Part shown: in pieces, positions 9,295 through 18,440 of the stretch
How the letters are laid out: each line of letters opens with the position of its first letter
Position numbering within the stretch: position 1 is the first letter of the stretch
Assembly: GCA_034521755.1 (NCBI GenBank)
Contig: JAXHMB010000006.1
Span: 1-64,000, forward strand
DNA length: 64,000 nt
Direction: 5' to 3'
DNA from: JAXHMB01 sp034521755
GTDB lineage: Bacteria; Bacteroidota; Rhodothermia; Balneolales; Balneolaceae
The notes under the pieces: generated by a model
Seen by the model: only the letters and a program-made list of their open reading frames with translations
What the model was told of the DNA's origin: nothing
Database searches by the model: none
Position numbers and translations under genes: made by a program

Positions 9295-10386
9295 ATGCAG
9301 ACAACCGATTTTTTTACTTGGGGAGCTGATCCAACCGTATTTAATTTAGGCGTTATTGAATTGCCATTTCCCATTTCTATTTGGGGAATTGTATTAGCTG
9401 CAGTGGCTTTCTTTTATGGAGCACACAAGTTATTGGGGGGAAGTCATAAGGTGCTAGACAAAACAGGCGAATCCCAGAAAGCTGACCATCCCCCAATATG
9501 GAAATTTATAGCATTGGGTGTAGCAGCTTTGGTTGGCGGACAACTTATTTTTCTGGCCTTTCCCTCTTTTACCCTTTCAGAAATAGGGCCTATCAAACCT
9601 CGATGGTATGGGGTACTCTTTGCCTCTTCTTTTGTTATTGGCTACATAATAATGCATCGCATGTATAAAGAAGGTGGACGTACCCAGGATGAACTTGATA
9701 AGCTTCTTAATTACGTCATTATTGCAACCATTGTGGGTGCACGGCTGGGACATGTTATTTTTTATGACCTGGAGCTCTACCTGCGTTATCCGGCACAGAT
9801 ACTTGCTGTATGGAATGGGGGGCTTGCCAGTCATGGTGCAGCCATCGGTATTATTCTGGCTATGTACCTTTATGTAAAAAAGGTCAAAGACATGAGCTTC
9901 TTGTGGCTGGCAGATCGCGTTGTGATTGTTGTAGCCATTGCCGGGGCTTTTATCAGAACCGGTAATTTCATAAACTCAGAAATTGTTGGGCAGCCAACTG
10001 ATCTGCCCTGGGCCGTGATTTTCGAACGGGCCCCAAGTCTTTCAGCTGCTGAACAATTGATGCCGCGTCATCCCACCATGCTATATGAAGCCCTGCTCTG
10101 CGTAGCTATTTTTGGAATCCTTTGGATGATATACAAAAGATATCAAACGCAACCGCCGGAAGGTGCCATTTTTGGATCTTTCCTGGCTTTACTTTTTGGA
10201 GGAAGGTTCTTCCTTGAATTTACCAAAATTCCACAAGCGGCATTTGCTTCGAGCTGGACGTTGAATATGGGTCAGTGGCTCAGTATTCCACTAGTTGCTG
10301 CTGGCATTTGGCTGCTTTGGAAAAAGGTAGACTGGAGCAAAAAACCTGTCCAGAAAAAAAATGACGGTTCAAGCGTACAAGCCTAA
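9295..10386 (+). CDS. lgt: prolipoprotein diacylglyceryl transferase
   Basis: This inner-membrane enzyme transfers diacylglycerol from phosphatidylglycerol to the lipobox cysteine of prolipoproteins. Several membrane helices are visible. Family signatures include PRWYGVLFASSFVIGY, GGLASHGAAIGIILAMY, ADRVVIVVAIAGAFIRTGNF with NSEIVG, and RHPTMLYEALL. At 363 residues it is longer than the usual 260-300. The extra length is an N-terminal helix plus linker (about 1-100), a form seen in Bacteroidota relatives. It probably shares a transcript with cysS. Confidence 0.95.
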   Translation: MQTTDFFTWGADPTVFNLGVIELPFPISIWGIVLAAVAFFYGAHKLLGGSHKVLDKTGESQKADHPPIWKFIALGVAALVGGQLIFLAFPSFTLSEIGPIKPRWYGVLFASSFVIGYIIMHRMYKEGGRTQDELDKLLNYVIIATIVGARLGHVIFYDLELYLRYPAQILAVWNGGLASHGAAIGIILAMYLYVKKVKDMSFLWLADRVVIVVAIAGAFIRTGNFINSEIVGQPTDLPWAVIFERAPSLSAAEQLMPRHPTMLYEALLCVAIFGILWMIYKRYQTQPPEGAIFGSFLALLFGGRFFLEFTKIPQAAFASSWTLNMGQWLSIPLVAAGIWLLWKKVDWSKKPVQKKNDGSSVQA

Positions 10387-10414
10387 ACCGACATAAACCT
10401 CATAATTACTGGTC

Positions 10415-10435
10415 ACTCGGACATCCTGTCCGAGT
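10415..10435. terminator. perfect hairpin between convergent genes
   Basis: ACTCGGACA, a three-base loop TCC, then TGTCCGAGT form a perfect 9-bp stem between lgt (plus) and the porin gene (minus). There is no T-run on either side. It could be a bidirectional terminator or a REP-like palindrome. Confidence 0.45.
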
Positions 10436-10527
10436 AAACTAGTATATTCCACAAATTCATCTAGTGTAGCGAGATAAATCTTGCTTTACATACTGTACAT
10501 GATCAGACAAGCTACCCGATCTACTGA

Positions 10528-11577
10528 CTAAAAAGCTATCTGTGTCTGCAATAGCACAAAGTGATTGGCAAAATCAGCCTGATCAGGGTTTACCTGGTAG
10601 TTTAACTGGAAGCTGGCGGCATCGGTGTAATTGTAGTTCAATCCACCTACTACAATGTTCTCGGCAAAAGGCACGAGGTCACTCTGTACATGATCAAACC
10701 GTGCAATAAATTGCAGGTCTTCAATTACCCAATAACCTGCTGTGGCATGGAAACCCATAATATTATCGGCTTGTGTAGGACCATACTCAAGCTCTCCATA
10801 CAAAAACTCACCGCTTAGCAATAAATTGCCAACTTCAAGGCGTCCATCACCGCCAATTATGGCGCGCTGCCCATTTATAGCCGGCAGCACTCCATTGCCA
10901 ATTGAAGTACCATTTTCGTTGCCATAACTGGCATTACCGGCCAGCACAATATGGGCATTAGAACCCACAGCATTATTGGCTTCTATGCGGCCCGTGTAGT
11001 AAAATTCGTTGCTGTTATTACCCAGATTCTGATTGGTGCCATTAAACATACCGCCTGATAACTGGAGGCCATCTGTAAGTTCGACCTTACCCAATACACC
11101 GATATCTCTGCTGCCGGCTAGCAGGTTTACGATTCTGGATCTATTGATAAAATCTGTATTTGCCGCACCGGTTAAGTACTCACCGCTTAGTCCGGGCTTT
11201 TGCGCGCCCGCCGTAATCGATACCATATCAGAAAAACTATAAGTCACATTCGCATCGAGCAGAGCAGGAGAATTGGTAAAGTCTGTCTGGATGGTATAGC
11301 TGACGTTTCGATCCAAATTCCCGGATAACTTTATACGGGCGGTGGGAATACGAAAGGTATTCTCTCCCTGAAATTGGGGATCCATGTGAAATTCTCCCTG
11401 TGCCTGGATAAGTGTACTTATTGACAGATAGTCACGCTTAAAAATCTGCTCCAGGGCATCCAGCAGCCCTTCATTGGACTGATCTTGCTGAGCCTGACTT
11501 ATAGAAGGCACGGCTGTTACAAAGAAAATTACAGAAAGTAAGAATACAGGTACTTTAACTTTGGATGTGATAATCAT
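10528..11577 (-). CDS. OprP/OprO-type porin-like outer membrane protein
   Basis: The 349-residue protein has a signal peptide (about 1-29, ending SISQAQ) and alternating beta strands throughout. It closes with the aromatic C-terminus FVLLQTQIAF typical of outer-membrane barrels. The pattern (FRIPTARIKLSGNLDRNVSY, MVSITAGAQKPGLSGEYLTG, SRDIGVLGKVELTDGLQLSGG) fits the phosphate-selective porin O/P family. The true substrate is unknown. It lies 19 bases downstream of a second porin gene, so the two probably form an operon. Confidence 0.75.
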   Translation of the reverse strand: MIITSKVKVPVFLLSVIFFVTAVPSISQAQQDQSNEGLLDALEQIFKRDYLSISTLIQAQGEFHMDPQFQGENTFRIPTARIKLSGNLDRNVSYTIQTDFTNSPALLDANVTYSFSDMVSITAGAQKPGLSGEYLTGAANTDFINRSRIVNLLAGSRDIGVLGKVELTDGLQLSGGMFNGTNQNLGNNSNEFYYTGRIEANNAVGSNAHIVLAGNASYGNENGTSIGNGVLPAINGQRAIIGGDGRLEVGNLLLSGEFLYGELEYGPTQADNIMGFHATAGYWVIEDLQFIARFDHVQSDLVPFAENIVVGGLNYNYTDAASFQLNYQVNPDQADFANHFVLLQTQIAF

Positions 11578-11596
11578 AGTGCAAAAAATTGGTTAA

Positions 11597-12862
11597 TTAA
11601 AAAGATAGCAACAGTCTTAAACCAGCTGAAACAGAATAATCTATCTCAGAATTTATACCCGGATTTATAATGTATTGTACATCTCCCTGCAGCTGCACCG
11701 ATTCTGTTAAATCAGTTAAATAAGTAAACTCTAAATTTGTTTCAGCAGGGGCCTTTAAATTTGTGTTCTGTATTTTAAAATCCGAACTATTTATCGCATG
11801 CGCAACAGCAATCCCTGCCTGATCATCATTTCTGCCTGGAAGCAGCCCCGTGTAGGTGACGCCACCGCCTATATATCCTGCCAGCCTATTAATCTCTTCG
11901 TTGGCAATACCTGCCCTTCCAAACAAGGTCAATCCCTGATAACTCCCGGATTCTGAATAAAGTTTAATTTCACCCATGCCATATACTCCCATATCTCTTT
12001 GATTCGGATCTTGCCAGCCGTCACGCTTTTTCGTGTACATCCATCCCCCTATGGCAATCTTAAATTGTCTGTTTTCTGTCGCCTCTCTGTCCAACAATCG
12101 TTGAAGACGTACTGTTCTGTTTCTACGCTGCAAGTCACCCGTATTTACCGAATGCAAAGCAACTTCGGCAAGCATAATGAGACCATCCTGTTTTCTCCAA
12201 AAAACTTTGGTGCCGGTGGGATTAGCAGGATTGGACGGAATGCCATCCAAGACGGCAGTCTGTATTACCCAACCTCCAAAAGGATTGATTTTTAAACGTC
12301 CGCCCATTGAGGTATGCGGAAATGTGGAAGGACCAAGCACACCGCTTAATCCAAGTGTAGGATCAAGCCCATGAGAACCATTTATAAAAAGCAGGCTGCT
12401 GTTGAGAACATTGAATTCTGAGTTTATATCATAAAGTCCCACTAAAATAGACGTGTTGGCAAGAAAAAACTTTTTCTGTGCCCATATCTCAAAAAAGCGC
12501 CAGGAATTATCTCCCTCAATATTGCTCACACCCTGTAAGTCGCCGGTCAGCTCTGAAATACTTCCGCCCTGGTTACCCAAGCCATAAACATAAAAGGTAG
12601 TACCTTCCAAACCCAACGGCAGGTTACCAAAATCGATCTCAAGATTTATATCTATATTATCCATGTAGCGAAGGCCGCTATCAATGCCCCCGCTGATATT
12701 AGAAAAAAAATCACCCGTATAGGCTACGCTAACTTTGAAAGGATCTTGTTCTTCACCGGCAGCTGATTGTGCATAGCCCGAAGTAGCTCCGAAAATCACT
12801 AGAATTGAAAGTACAACCCATACTATAAGAATATTTCTGACCACAATATTAATTTGCATCAA
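11597..12862 (-). CDS. OprB-family carbohydrate-selective porin
   Basis: The 421-residue protein has a signal peptide (about 1-31) and then the OprB-type pattern. This includes SVAYTGDFFSNISGGIDSGL, an early strand with EIDFGNLPLGLEGTTFYVYG, and SWRFFEIWAQKKFF with LLVGLYDIN-like text. A long GLSGVLGPSTFPHTSMGGRL segment follows, and the protein ends in an aromatic barrel terminus (AGLRLLLSF). Members are outer-membrane barrels that admit sugars. It is first in a two-gene operon with the adjacent OprP-like porin. Confidence 0.8.
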   Translation of the reverse strand: MMQINIVVRNILIVWVVLSILVIFGATSGYAQSAAGEEQDPFKVSVAYTGDFFSNISGGIDSGLRYMDNIDINLEIDFGNLPLGLEGTTFYVYGLGNQGGSISELTGDLQGVSNIEGDNSWRFFEIWAQKKFFLANTSILVGLYDINSEFNVLNSSLLFINGSHGLDPTLGLSGVLGPSTFPHTSMGGRLKINPFGGWVIQTAVLDGIPSNPANPTGTKVFWRKQDGLIMLAEVALHSVNTGDLQRRNRTVRLQRLLDREATENRQFKIAIGGWMYTKKRDGWQDPNQRDMGVYGMGEIKLYSESGSYQGLTLFGRAGIANEEINRLAGYIGGGVTYTGLLPGRNDDQAGIAVAHAINSSDFKIQNTNLKAPAETNLEFTYLTDLTESVQLQGDVQYIINPGINSEIDYSVSAGLRLLLSF

Positions 12863-12890
12863 GATGATTTTAAAAACACTTAATTAAATA

Positions 12891-13155
12891 GGGCTTTGCA
12901 AAACCCCCGAAATAGAGCTTGTCATTGCGAGCTTGAGAAGCCTGCCTGCGCGGAGCCTCTCGTATATGGCACGCAATGTTACAAAAGCTTCGGCATAGGC
13001 AGGCAATCTCCTGATCAGTGCCTAGTTCTGCGAGATTGCCGCGCCTTTTATTCGCTACGCTCATCTAAAGGCTCGCAATGACTGCCTTGGTTCACACTTC
13101 GTTCCCCGCTTGGGCGGGACAAGGCGCGATGACAGTAAGGTTTTGCAAAGGTCTC
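12891..13155. repeat. dispersed intergenic repeat, copy 3
   Basis: It begins GGGCTTTGCAAAACCC and ends GGTTTTGCAAAGGTCTC, keeping both ends of the 12-base terminal inverted repeat. The interior carries TGTCATTGCGAGCTTGAGAA, GCCTGCCTGCGCGGAGCC and AAGCTTCGGCATAGGCAGGC. Relative to copy 1 it contains an extra internal segment (about 13035-13085) reading TTCGCTACGCTCATC. It sits between two divergent genes, upstream of phosphoglucomutase. Confidence 0.9.
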
Positions 13156-13217
13156 TTAAATAAATTCACTGAATCATTTCTACCTGTAAATTATTAGATA
13201 TCCCTTGTTTGAAGTGT

Positions 13218-13225
13218 TAACTTTG
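13218..13225 (+). promoter_or_regulatory. TAnnTTTG-type -7 box for phosphoglucomutase
   Basis: TAACTTTG matches the Bacteroidota -7 consensus TAnnTTTG and lies 45 bases before the phosphoglucomutase ATG. A -33 TTTG box at ideal spacing is not obvious. The call rests on the -7 match only. Confidence 0.45.
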
Positions 13226-13270
13226 CACTCTTTCAATTTTTATTGAGATTTAACCAAAAAAAGATTCAAG

Positions 13271-15007
13271 ATGCAAACATTAAAACCAGCCGTACAAAAG
13301 AAAGTTGATCAATGGCTAGAAGGAAGTTACGATAGTCAAACAAAAGCTGAAATCAGAAAAAAGCTCGAAAAAAACAAGCTTGATGAACTAAGCGATGCCT
13401 TCTACAAAGATTTAGAGTTTGGTACCGGTGGTTTGCGCGGCATCATGGGAGTAGGCTCAAACCGAGTAAATAAATACACTATTGGTCGAGCTACGCAGGG
13501 ATTTAGCAACTACTTGAAGAAAAAATACAACGATCAGAAAATAAACGTAGCCATTGCTTATGATTGCCGGAACAATTCTGAGAGTCTTGGCCGCATCGTA
13601 GCCGATGTATTCTCAGCCAACGGCATTCAGGTTTACCTCTTTGAAAGTTTGCGTCCTACGCCGGAACTCTCCTTTGCAATCAGAGAGCTGAATTGTCAAG
13701 GCGGTGTAATGCTTACAGCTTCTCACAATCCCAAGGAGTATAACGGGTACAAAGCTTATGGCAGTGATGGCGGACAGCTGGTTGCTCCTGCCGACAAACA
13801 GGTAATGGAAGAAGTCCAAAATATCCAAAGTATTGATGATGTAAACTTTGCGGGTAATGAGGACTTGATTGAATATATTGGCGAAGCAGTTGACAAGAAA
13901 TACCTGGATGCCATTACTGAACTTTCTATTTCAAAAAGTGCCATTGAGCAACAGCACGATCTAAGTATTGTCTTCTCTCCTATCCACGGCACAGCCGGTG
14001 TACTTGTACCTCCTGCTCTTAAACAGTTTGGCTTTACCAACGTCACTTTAGTTGATAAGCAAATGACCTTCGATGGAAATTTTCCAACCGTAGAATACCC
14101 CAATCCTGAAGAAAAAAAGGCGCTTAACATGGCGCTTCAAAAAGCTAAAGAAATTGATGCTGACCTGGTTATGGCTACCGACCCCGACGGTGACCGCGTG
14201 GGCATTGCTGTTAAAGATCATAACGAAGAGTGGATACTGCTCAATGGAAATCAGACCGGCTCGCTGCTTATTAACTATATGCTTAATGCCTGGGAAAAAG
14301 CCGGAAAAATTACGGGCAATGAGTATATCGTCAAAACCGTAGTTACATCCTACCTCATTGATCGCATTGCCGATCATTACAATGTTGACTGCTATAATAC
14401 GCTTACCGGCTTTAAGTATATCGGAGAGCTGATGACCAAGCTCGAAGATCAAAAACAGTTTATTGCAGGAGGTGAAGAAAGCTATGGATATCTGGTGGGA
14501 GAACACGTTCGCGATAAAGATGCTGTGGTATCTGCTGCTATGATTGCTGAGATGACGGCCTACTATAAAGATCAGGGCAGCAGTTTATTTGAAGCACTCA
14601 TAGAAATGTATCAACAGTACGGATATTACAGAGAGCGGCTGGATTCTATTTATAAGAAAGGCCAACAGGGAGCTCAGGAGATTCAACAAATGATGCAGAA
14701 TTTCAGAGAACATCCTCCCACCGAACTGGCCGGTTCCAAGGTATACGTTTTGAAAGATTACCAAACTCAAAAAGCAATAAATACCATCACCGGAAAAGAA
14801 TGGAACATTGACCTCCCGGTCTCAAATGTACTTCAGTTTGTTGCTGAAGATGGTTCTATGGTTTCAGTTCGCCCTTCGGGTACCGAACCCAAGATCAAGT
14901 TTTATTGCAGCGTAAATACCGAATTAAAAGACGTTAAAGAATTTGACTCCAAAACCAGAGCCCTGGAAGAAAAAATTGATGTCATGTTAGGTGACTTGAC
15001 CTCATAG
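13271..15007 (+). CDS. phosphoglucomutase / phosphomannomutase (PGM2 type)
   Basis: The 578-residue enzyme interconverts hexose-1- and hexose-6-phosphates, feeding glycogen and cell-surface sugar synthesis. All four family signatures are present. TASHNPKEYNGYKAYGSDGG is the active-site serine loop (about residue 145). DPDGDRVG binds magnesium, GGEESYGYLVG is the sugar loop, and RPSGTEPKIKFY is the phosphate loop. The length suits the PGM2/eukaryote-like branch. Which sugar is preferred cannot be read from the sequence. Transcription probably starts from the box near 13218. Confidence 0.95.
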   Translation: MQTLKPAVQKKVDQWLEGSYDSQTKAEIRKKLEKNKLDELSDAFYKDLEFGTGGLRGIMGVGSNRVNKYTIGRATQGFSNYLKKKYNDQKINVAIAYDCRNNSESLGRIVADVFSANGIQVYLFESLRPTPELSFAIRELNCQGGVMLTASHNPKEYNGYKAYGSDGGQLVAPADKQVMEEVQNIQSIDDVNFAGNEDLIEYIGEAVDKKYLDAITELSISKSAIEQQHDLSIVFSPIHGTAGVLVPPALKQFGFTNVTLVDKQMTFDGNFPTVEYPNPEEKKALNMALQKAKEIDADLVMATDPDGDRVGIAVKDHNEEWILLNGNQTGSLLINYMLNAWEKAGKITGNEYIVKTVVTSYLIDRIADHYNVDCYNTLTGFKYIGELMTKLEDQKQFIAGGEESYGYLVGEHVRDKDAVVSAAMIAEMTAYYKDQGSSLFEALIEMYQQYGYYRERLDSIYKKGQQGAQEIQQMMQNFREHPPTELAGSKVYVLKDYQTQKAINTITGKEWNIDLPVSNVLQFVAEDGSMVSVRPSGTEPKIKFYCSVNTELKDVKEFDSKTRALEEKIDVMLGDLTS

Positions 15008-15100
15008 TTGATGACAGTTGTTAAACCAGCTGCTATTTAATCCTATTCTAAATTCTGGTCCATTGGTGGATTGCCTTTTCCATATTGGTATATTCATCCC

Positions 15101-15850
15101 ATGGAATTTTTTGATAGCCCAACATTTAACGTTTTTATTTATGCCCTGATTACTGCAGTAGCAACGGGGCTCGGGGCTATCCCTTTCTTTTTTTTCAAAA
15201 AGATGACCACAAAGTGGCTGGGCATTTCTAATGCTGTTGCTGCCGGACTTATGCTCGCAGCAAGCTTCAACCTGATTTATGAAGGGTTAAATTATGATGT
15301 CTGGATGGTAATCGGTGGCATAGTATTAGGCCTTCTCTTTATTTTGATAAGCCAACGCATTTTAAACTCTTTTGATCAAGACATTCGAATTGCTGATTTA
15401 AAACAAGCCGATGCTGCTAAAATTTTACTCATCCTTGGGGTGATGACTCTTCACTCATTTACAGAAGGCGTTAGCGTGGGTGTTTCTTTTAGTGGGAGCC
15501 TTGATCTTGGACTTTTTATCACAACAGCGATCGCTATTCATAATATCCCCGAGGGGCTGGCTATTAGTCTTGTGATGGTGCCACGCGGGTCTTCTCCCCT
15601 GCAGGCTGCAGGATGGAGTATTTTCTCAAGCTTGCCACAACCACTTATGGCGGTGCCGGCTTTTATTTTTGTAGAAATTTTTCGTGAATACCTGCCGATG
15701 GGGCTTGGTTTTGCAGCCGGTGCCATGATCTGGATGGTTTTTGCAGAACTCATACCTGATGCCAACAAAGAATCGGATCCCAAAACAGTGGCTTCTGTAA
15801 TAACTATTTCTATTGCCGCTATGCTCATCTTCCAGGTGCTCATAGGCTGA
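15101..15850 (+). CDS. ZIP-family metal transporter
   Basis: This 249-residue membrane protein has about eight helices. The ATG at 15101 is chosen; an in-frame TTG 30 bases earlier would add ten residues without family support. Helix IV carries HSFTEGVSVGVSF and helix V carries HNIPEGLAISLVMVPRG, the paired H/N/E metal-binding motifs of ZIP transporters. A late FAELIPDANKES motif supports the family. The likely substrate is zinc or another divalent metal, moved into the cytoplasm. It follows phosphoglucomutase by about 90 bases and may be a separate unit. Confidence 0.92.
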   Translation: MEFFDSPTFNVFIYALITAVATGLGAIPFFFFKKMTTKWLGISNAVAAGLMLAASFNLIYEGLNYDVWMVIGGIVLGLLFILISQRILNSFDQDIRIADLKQADAAKILLILGVMTLHSFTEGVSVGVSFSGSLDLGLFITTAIAIHNIPEGLAISLVMVPRGSSPLQAAGWSIFSSLPQPLMAVPAFIFVEIFREYLPMGLGFAAGAMIWMVFAELIPDANKESDPKTVASVITISIAAMLIFQVLIG

Positions 15851-15930
15851 CAATAAATTTGTCAGGTTCAACAATAATTGGTTACTTCAATTCGATATAA
15901 TTTTTTTAACTACTAATCAACCTATCTGTC

Positions 15931-18168
15931 ATGCTACGTCGCCATCTCAACATACTATCATCATTTTTAGTGATATGCTTTTTTGTAGGGTTCACTTTAC
16001 CTCAAGAAACGGTTGCTCAGGAAAAGCAGCGATACACAAGCGTTAAGCAGGCTCTTTCTTCCTCAGGAAAGTTAAATGGATCATCAGGACCCAGAAATAT
16101 TAACTGGATAGATAGCGGTGACCGGTATTCGTATATGGATTTCAACCAGGAAACCGGAAGTATGGAGATTCGTGCATATAACCCGGAAAATAGAAATGAC
16201 GAACTGATTTTCAGCAATTCAGACCATACCTTCCCCAATTCTGATAAAGCGTTTGAATACAGCTCTTTCCAATGGTCTAAAGATTCAAAATATATTGTGT
16301 TCCAATCCAACTTCCGTCCGGTTTATCGCCGATCGGGCATTTCAGATTATTACCTTTATTCTGTTGATAATGAATCCCTTTCACTGTTAGTAAAAGATGC
16401 CAGAACCGCAGAGCTTTCTCCCGATGGATCAAAGATTGGCTATGAGCGAAATGGAGATTTATTTGTCTACGACATAACGGATGAACAAGAAACGCAACTT
16501 ACTGATAGTGGGGCAGAAAACTTTTACAATGGGCGGTTTGGCTGGGTCTATGAAGAAGAGTTTGGTTTGGCCCAAGCTTGGGTATGGTCACCGGACAGTG
16601 AGCATATAGCCTATTGGCAAACAGATGAACGAGAGGTGAACATCTTTCAAATGACGGATTATTCCGGTCAGCATGCTGAATATGTGAAGATTCCATATCC
16701 GCTGGTAGGCGATAAAAACCCCGCTATCAAAATTGGAGTCGTGAATACTGAAAATGCTGAAAAACAATGGATGGATATAGATTTAGGAGAAGACTATATC
16801 CCAAGGTTATACTGGACTGCAAAAGATGATCAGCTTGCTATCGTTCATCTAAACAGGCCACAGACCGAGCTTACCCTTACATTCCACGATGTTAATACAG
16901 GCTCCGGAAAACTTATCATGAAAGAAACTTCTGAAAAATGGATTGATGTATTCGATTTCTTTGCCGGAATCAACCACCTGTTTTTCTTTCCAAAAGATAA
17001 AGAAGAGTTTTATTGGATTTCAGACCGTGACGGCTGGAGCCATATTTATCGATATGATTACTCCGGCAACGTTAAGAACCAAGTTACCAAAGGAAATTGG
17101 GAAGTTACATACGTCCATACTGTAAACTATGAAGACGGACGCATCTACTATAATTCTACCGAAGAATCACCGCTTGAACGACACCTCTATTCTGTGGCTT
17201 TTGATGGCTCCGATAAAAAGAAGCATACCCAGGCAGAAGGAAACCATAATATCACCATGGGCGATAACGCCAAATTCTATGTAGACCGCTATTCCAACGT
17301 CTCTACTCCAAGACAAGTGGAGCTGTGGGATACAAATGGTGAAAAGCTGGAGACGATGGTGACTAATGAATCGGTGAAAGAATACATCACGAATCATGTG
17401 TATGCCCCCCGCGAGCTTTTTAGTTTTACCACCAGCGATGGTCAGAAACTGGATGGGTACATGATTAAGCCCATTGATTTTGATCCGGAAAAGAAATATC
17501 CACTAATTCTCAACATCTATGGAGGCCCGGGAGCACAAGGTGTATATAACAGCTTTGAGTCTTCTGCATGGACCCAATATCTTGCTCAGGAAGGATACGT
17601 AATCGTGAATGTCAATAATCGTGGAAGTGGTGGTTACGGAAGTGACTTCGAAAAAATAGTCTACAAACAGCTTGGAAAATGGGAAGCTCGGGACTTTGCG
17701 GAGACAGCCAAGTTTATGGCTAAAAAACCCTGGGTTGACGGTGACCGGATGGCCATCCGAGGACACAGTTATGGTGCATACATGACCACCTATACTCTTT
17801 TTACTCATCCCGATGTATTTGATGTGGGTATTGCCGGCGCCCCCGTCACAGACTGGCGACTTTATGATACCATCTATACCGAGCGCTATATGGGCCTCCT
17901 TGAAAATAATGAAGAGGGCTACAAACAAAGTGCTCCTACTACTCATGCTTCAAATCTAAAAGGTAAACTTTTGGTAGCTCACTCAACGATGGATGAGAAT
18001 GTACACGTACAAAATACCATGCAGCTGATGACAGCACTGGCTAGTAATGGTAAAGATGCTGATCTGAGAATCTATCCTCCCGGTGCACATGGAGTAGCTT
18101 TTAATTCTGCCAGCTACTTCTTGCTGTATGAAACATATACAAAATATCTGAACACCCACCTTAAATAA
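15931..18168 (+). CDS. S9B dipeptidyl peptidase IV family protein
   Basis: The 745-residue secreted serine peptidase has a signal peptide (1-29, ending TVAQ). An N-terminal beta-propeller includes GWVYEEEFGLAQAWVWSPDS; the double Glu there anchors the free N-terminus of the substrate in DPP-IV. The C-terminal alpha/beta-hydrolase domain has GHSYGAYMTTY (nucleophile Ser), DENVHVQNTMQL (Asp) and PPGAHGV (His). The usual GWSYGGY is GHSYGAY here, a conservative change that keeps GxSxG. It probably releases X-Pro dipeptides from peptides in the periplasm. A strong hairpin follows the stop. Confidence 0.94.
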   Translation: MLRRHLNILSSFLVICFFVGFTLPQETVAQEKQRYTSVKQALSSSGKLNGSSGPRNINWIDSGDRYSYMDFNQETGSMEIRAYNPENRNDELIFSNSDHTFPNSDKAFEYSSFQWSKDSKYIVFQSNFRPVYRRSGISDYYLYSVDNESLSLLVKDARTAELSPDGSKIGYERNGDLFVYDITDEQETQLTDSGAENFYNGRFGWVYEEEFGLAQAWVWSPDSEHIAYWQTDEREVNIFQMTDYSGQHAEYVKIPYPLVGDKNPAIKIGVVNTENAEKQWMDIDLGEDYIPRLYWTAKDDQLAIVHLNRPQTELTLTFHDVNTGSGKLIMKETSEKWIDVFDFFAGINHLFFFPKDKEEFYWISDRDGWSHIYRYDYSGNVKNQVTKGNWEVTYVHTVNYEDGRIYYNSTEESPLERHLYSVAFDGSDKKKHTQAEGNHNITMGDNAKFYVDRYSNVSTPRQVELWDTNGEKLETMVTNESVKEYITNHVYAPRELFSFTTSDGQKLDGYMIKPIDFDPEKKYPLILNIYGGPGAQGVYNSFESSAWTQYLAQEGYVIVNVNNRGSGGYGSDFEKIVYKQLGKWEARDFAETAKFMAKKPWVDGDRMAIRGHSYGAYMTTYTLFTHPDVFDVGIAGAPVTDWRLYDTIYTERYMGLLENNEEGYKQSAPTTHASNLKGKLLVAHSTMDENVHVQNTMQLMTALASNGKDADLRIYPPGAHGVAFNSASYFLLYETYTKYLNTHLK

Positions 18169-18175
18169 TTTTTCA

Positions 18176-18205
18176 GGCACACTGCATACTTTTGCAGTGT
18201 GCCTT
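18176..18205 (+). terminator. hairpin after the S9 peptidase gene
   Basis: GGCACACTGCA pairs perfectly with TGCAGTGTGCC (11 bp, 6-base loop) starting 8 bases after the stop codon. Only a weak T-run (TTAACTT) follows, but the position fits a transcription terminator. Confidence 0.75.
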
Positions 18206-18440
18206 AACTTAATGCCATCTCTTTGATACGTTCGTAGAATCCACAGAGCATTTTGTCTGCTTATGCCTATCATTGGTAGATCTAAGTTAGTACTCAAAAG
18301 CAAAAGACATATCATTGAATATTATTACATCAGTAAAGGAAGGTGAATTTTAAAATCTTTTTGCACAACTCAGCTGGTTATTAAACGTAATAATATGTAG
18401 TTACAGAAACAGATTTTTAAATGAAAATTATGCCCGTTTA

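Noticed and set aside
10415..10435. REP unit of the RAYT family
   Set aside because: It lacks the GTCG and GTAC flanks and the CATG centre; treated as a separate hairpin.
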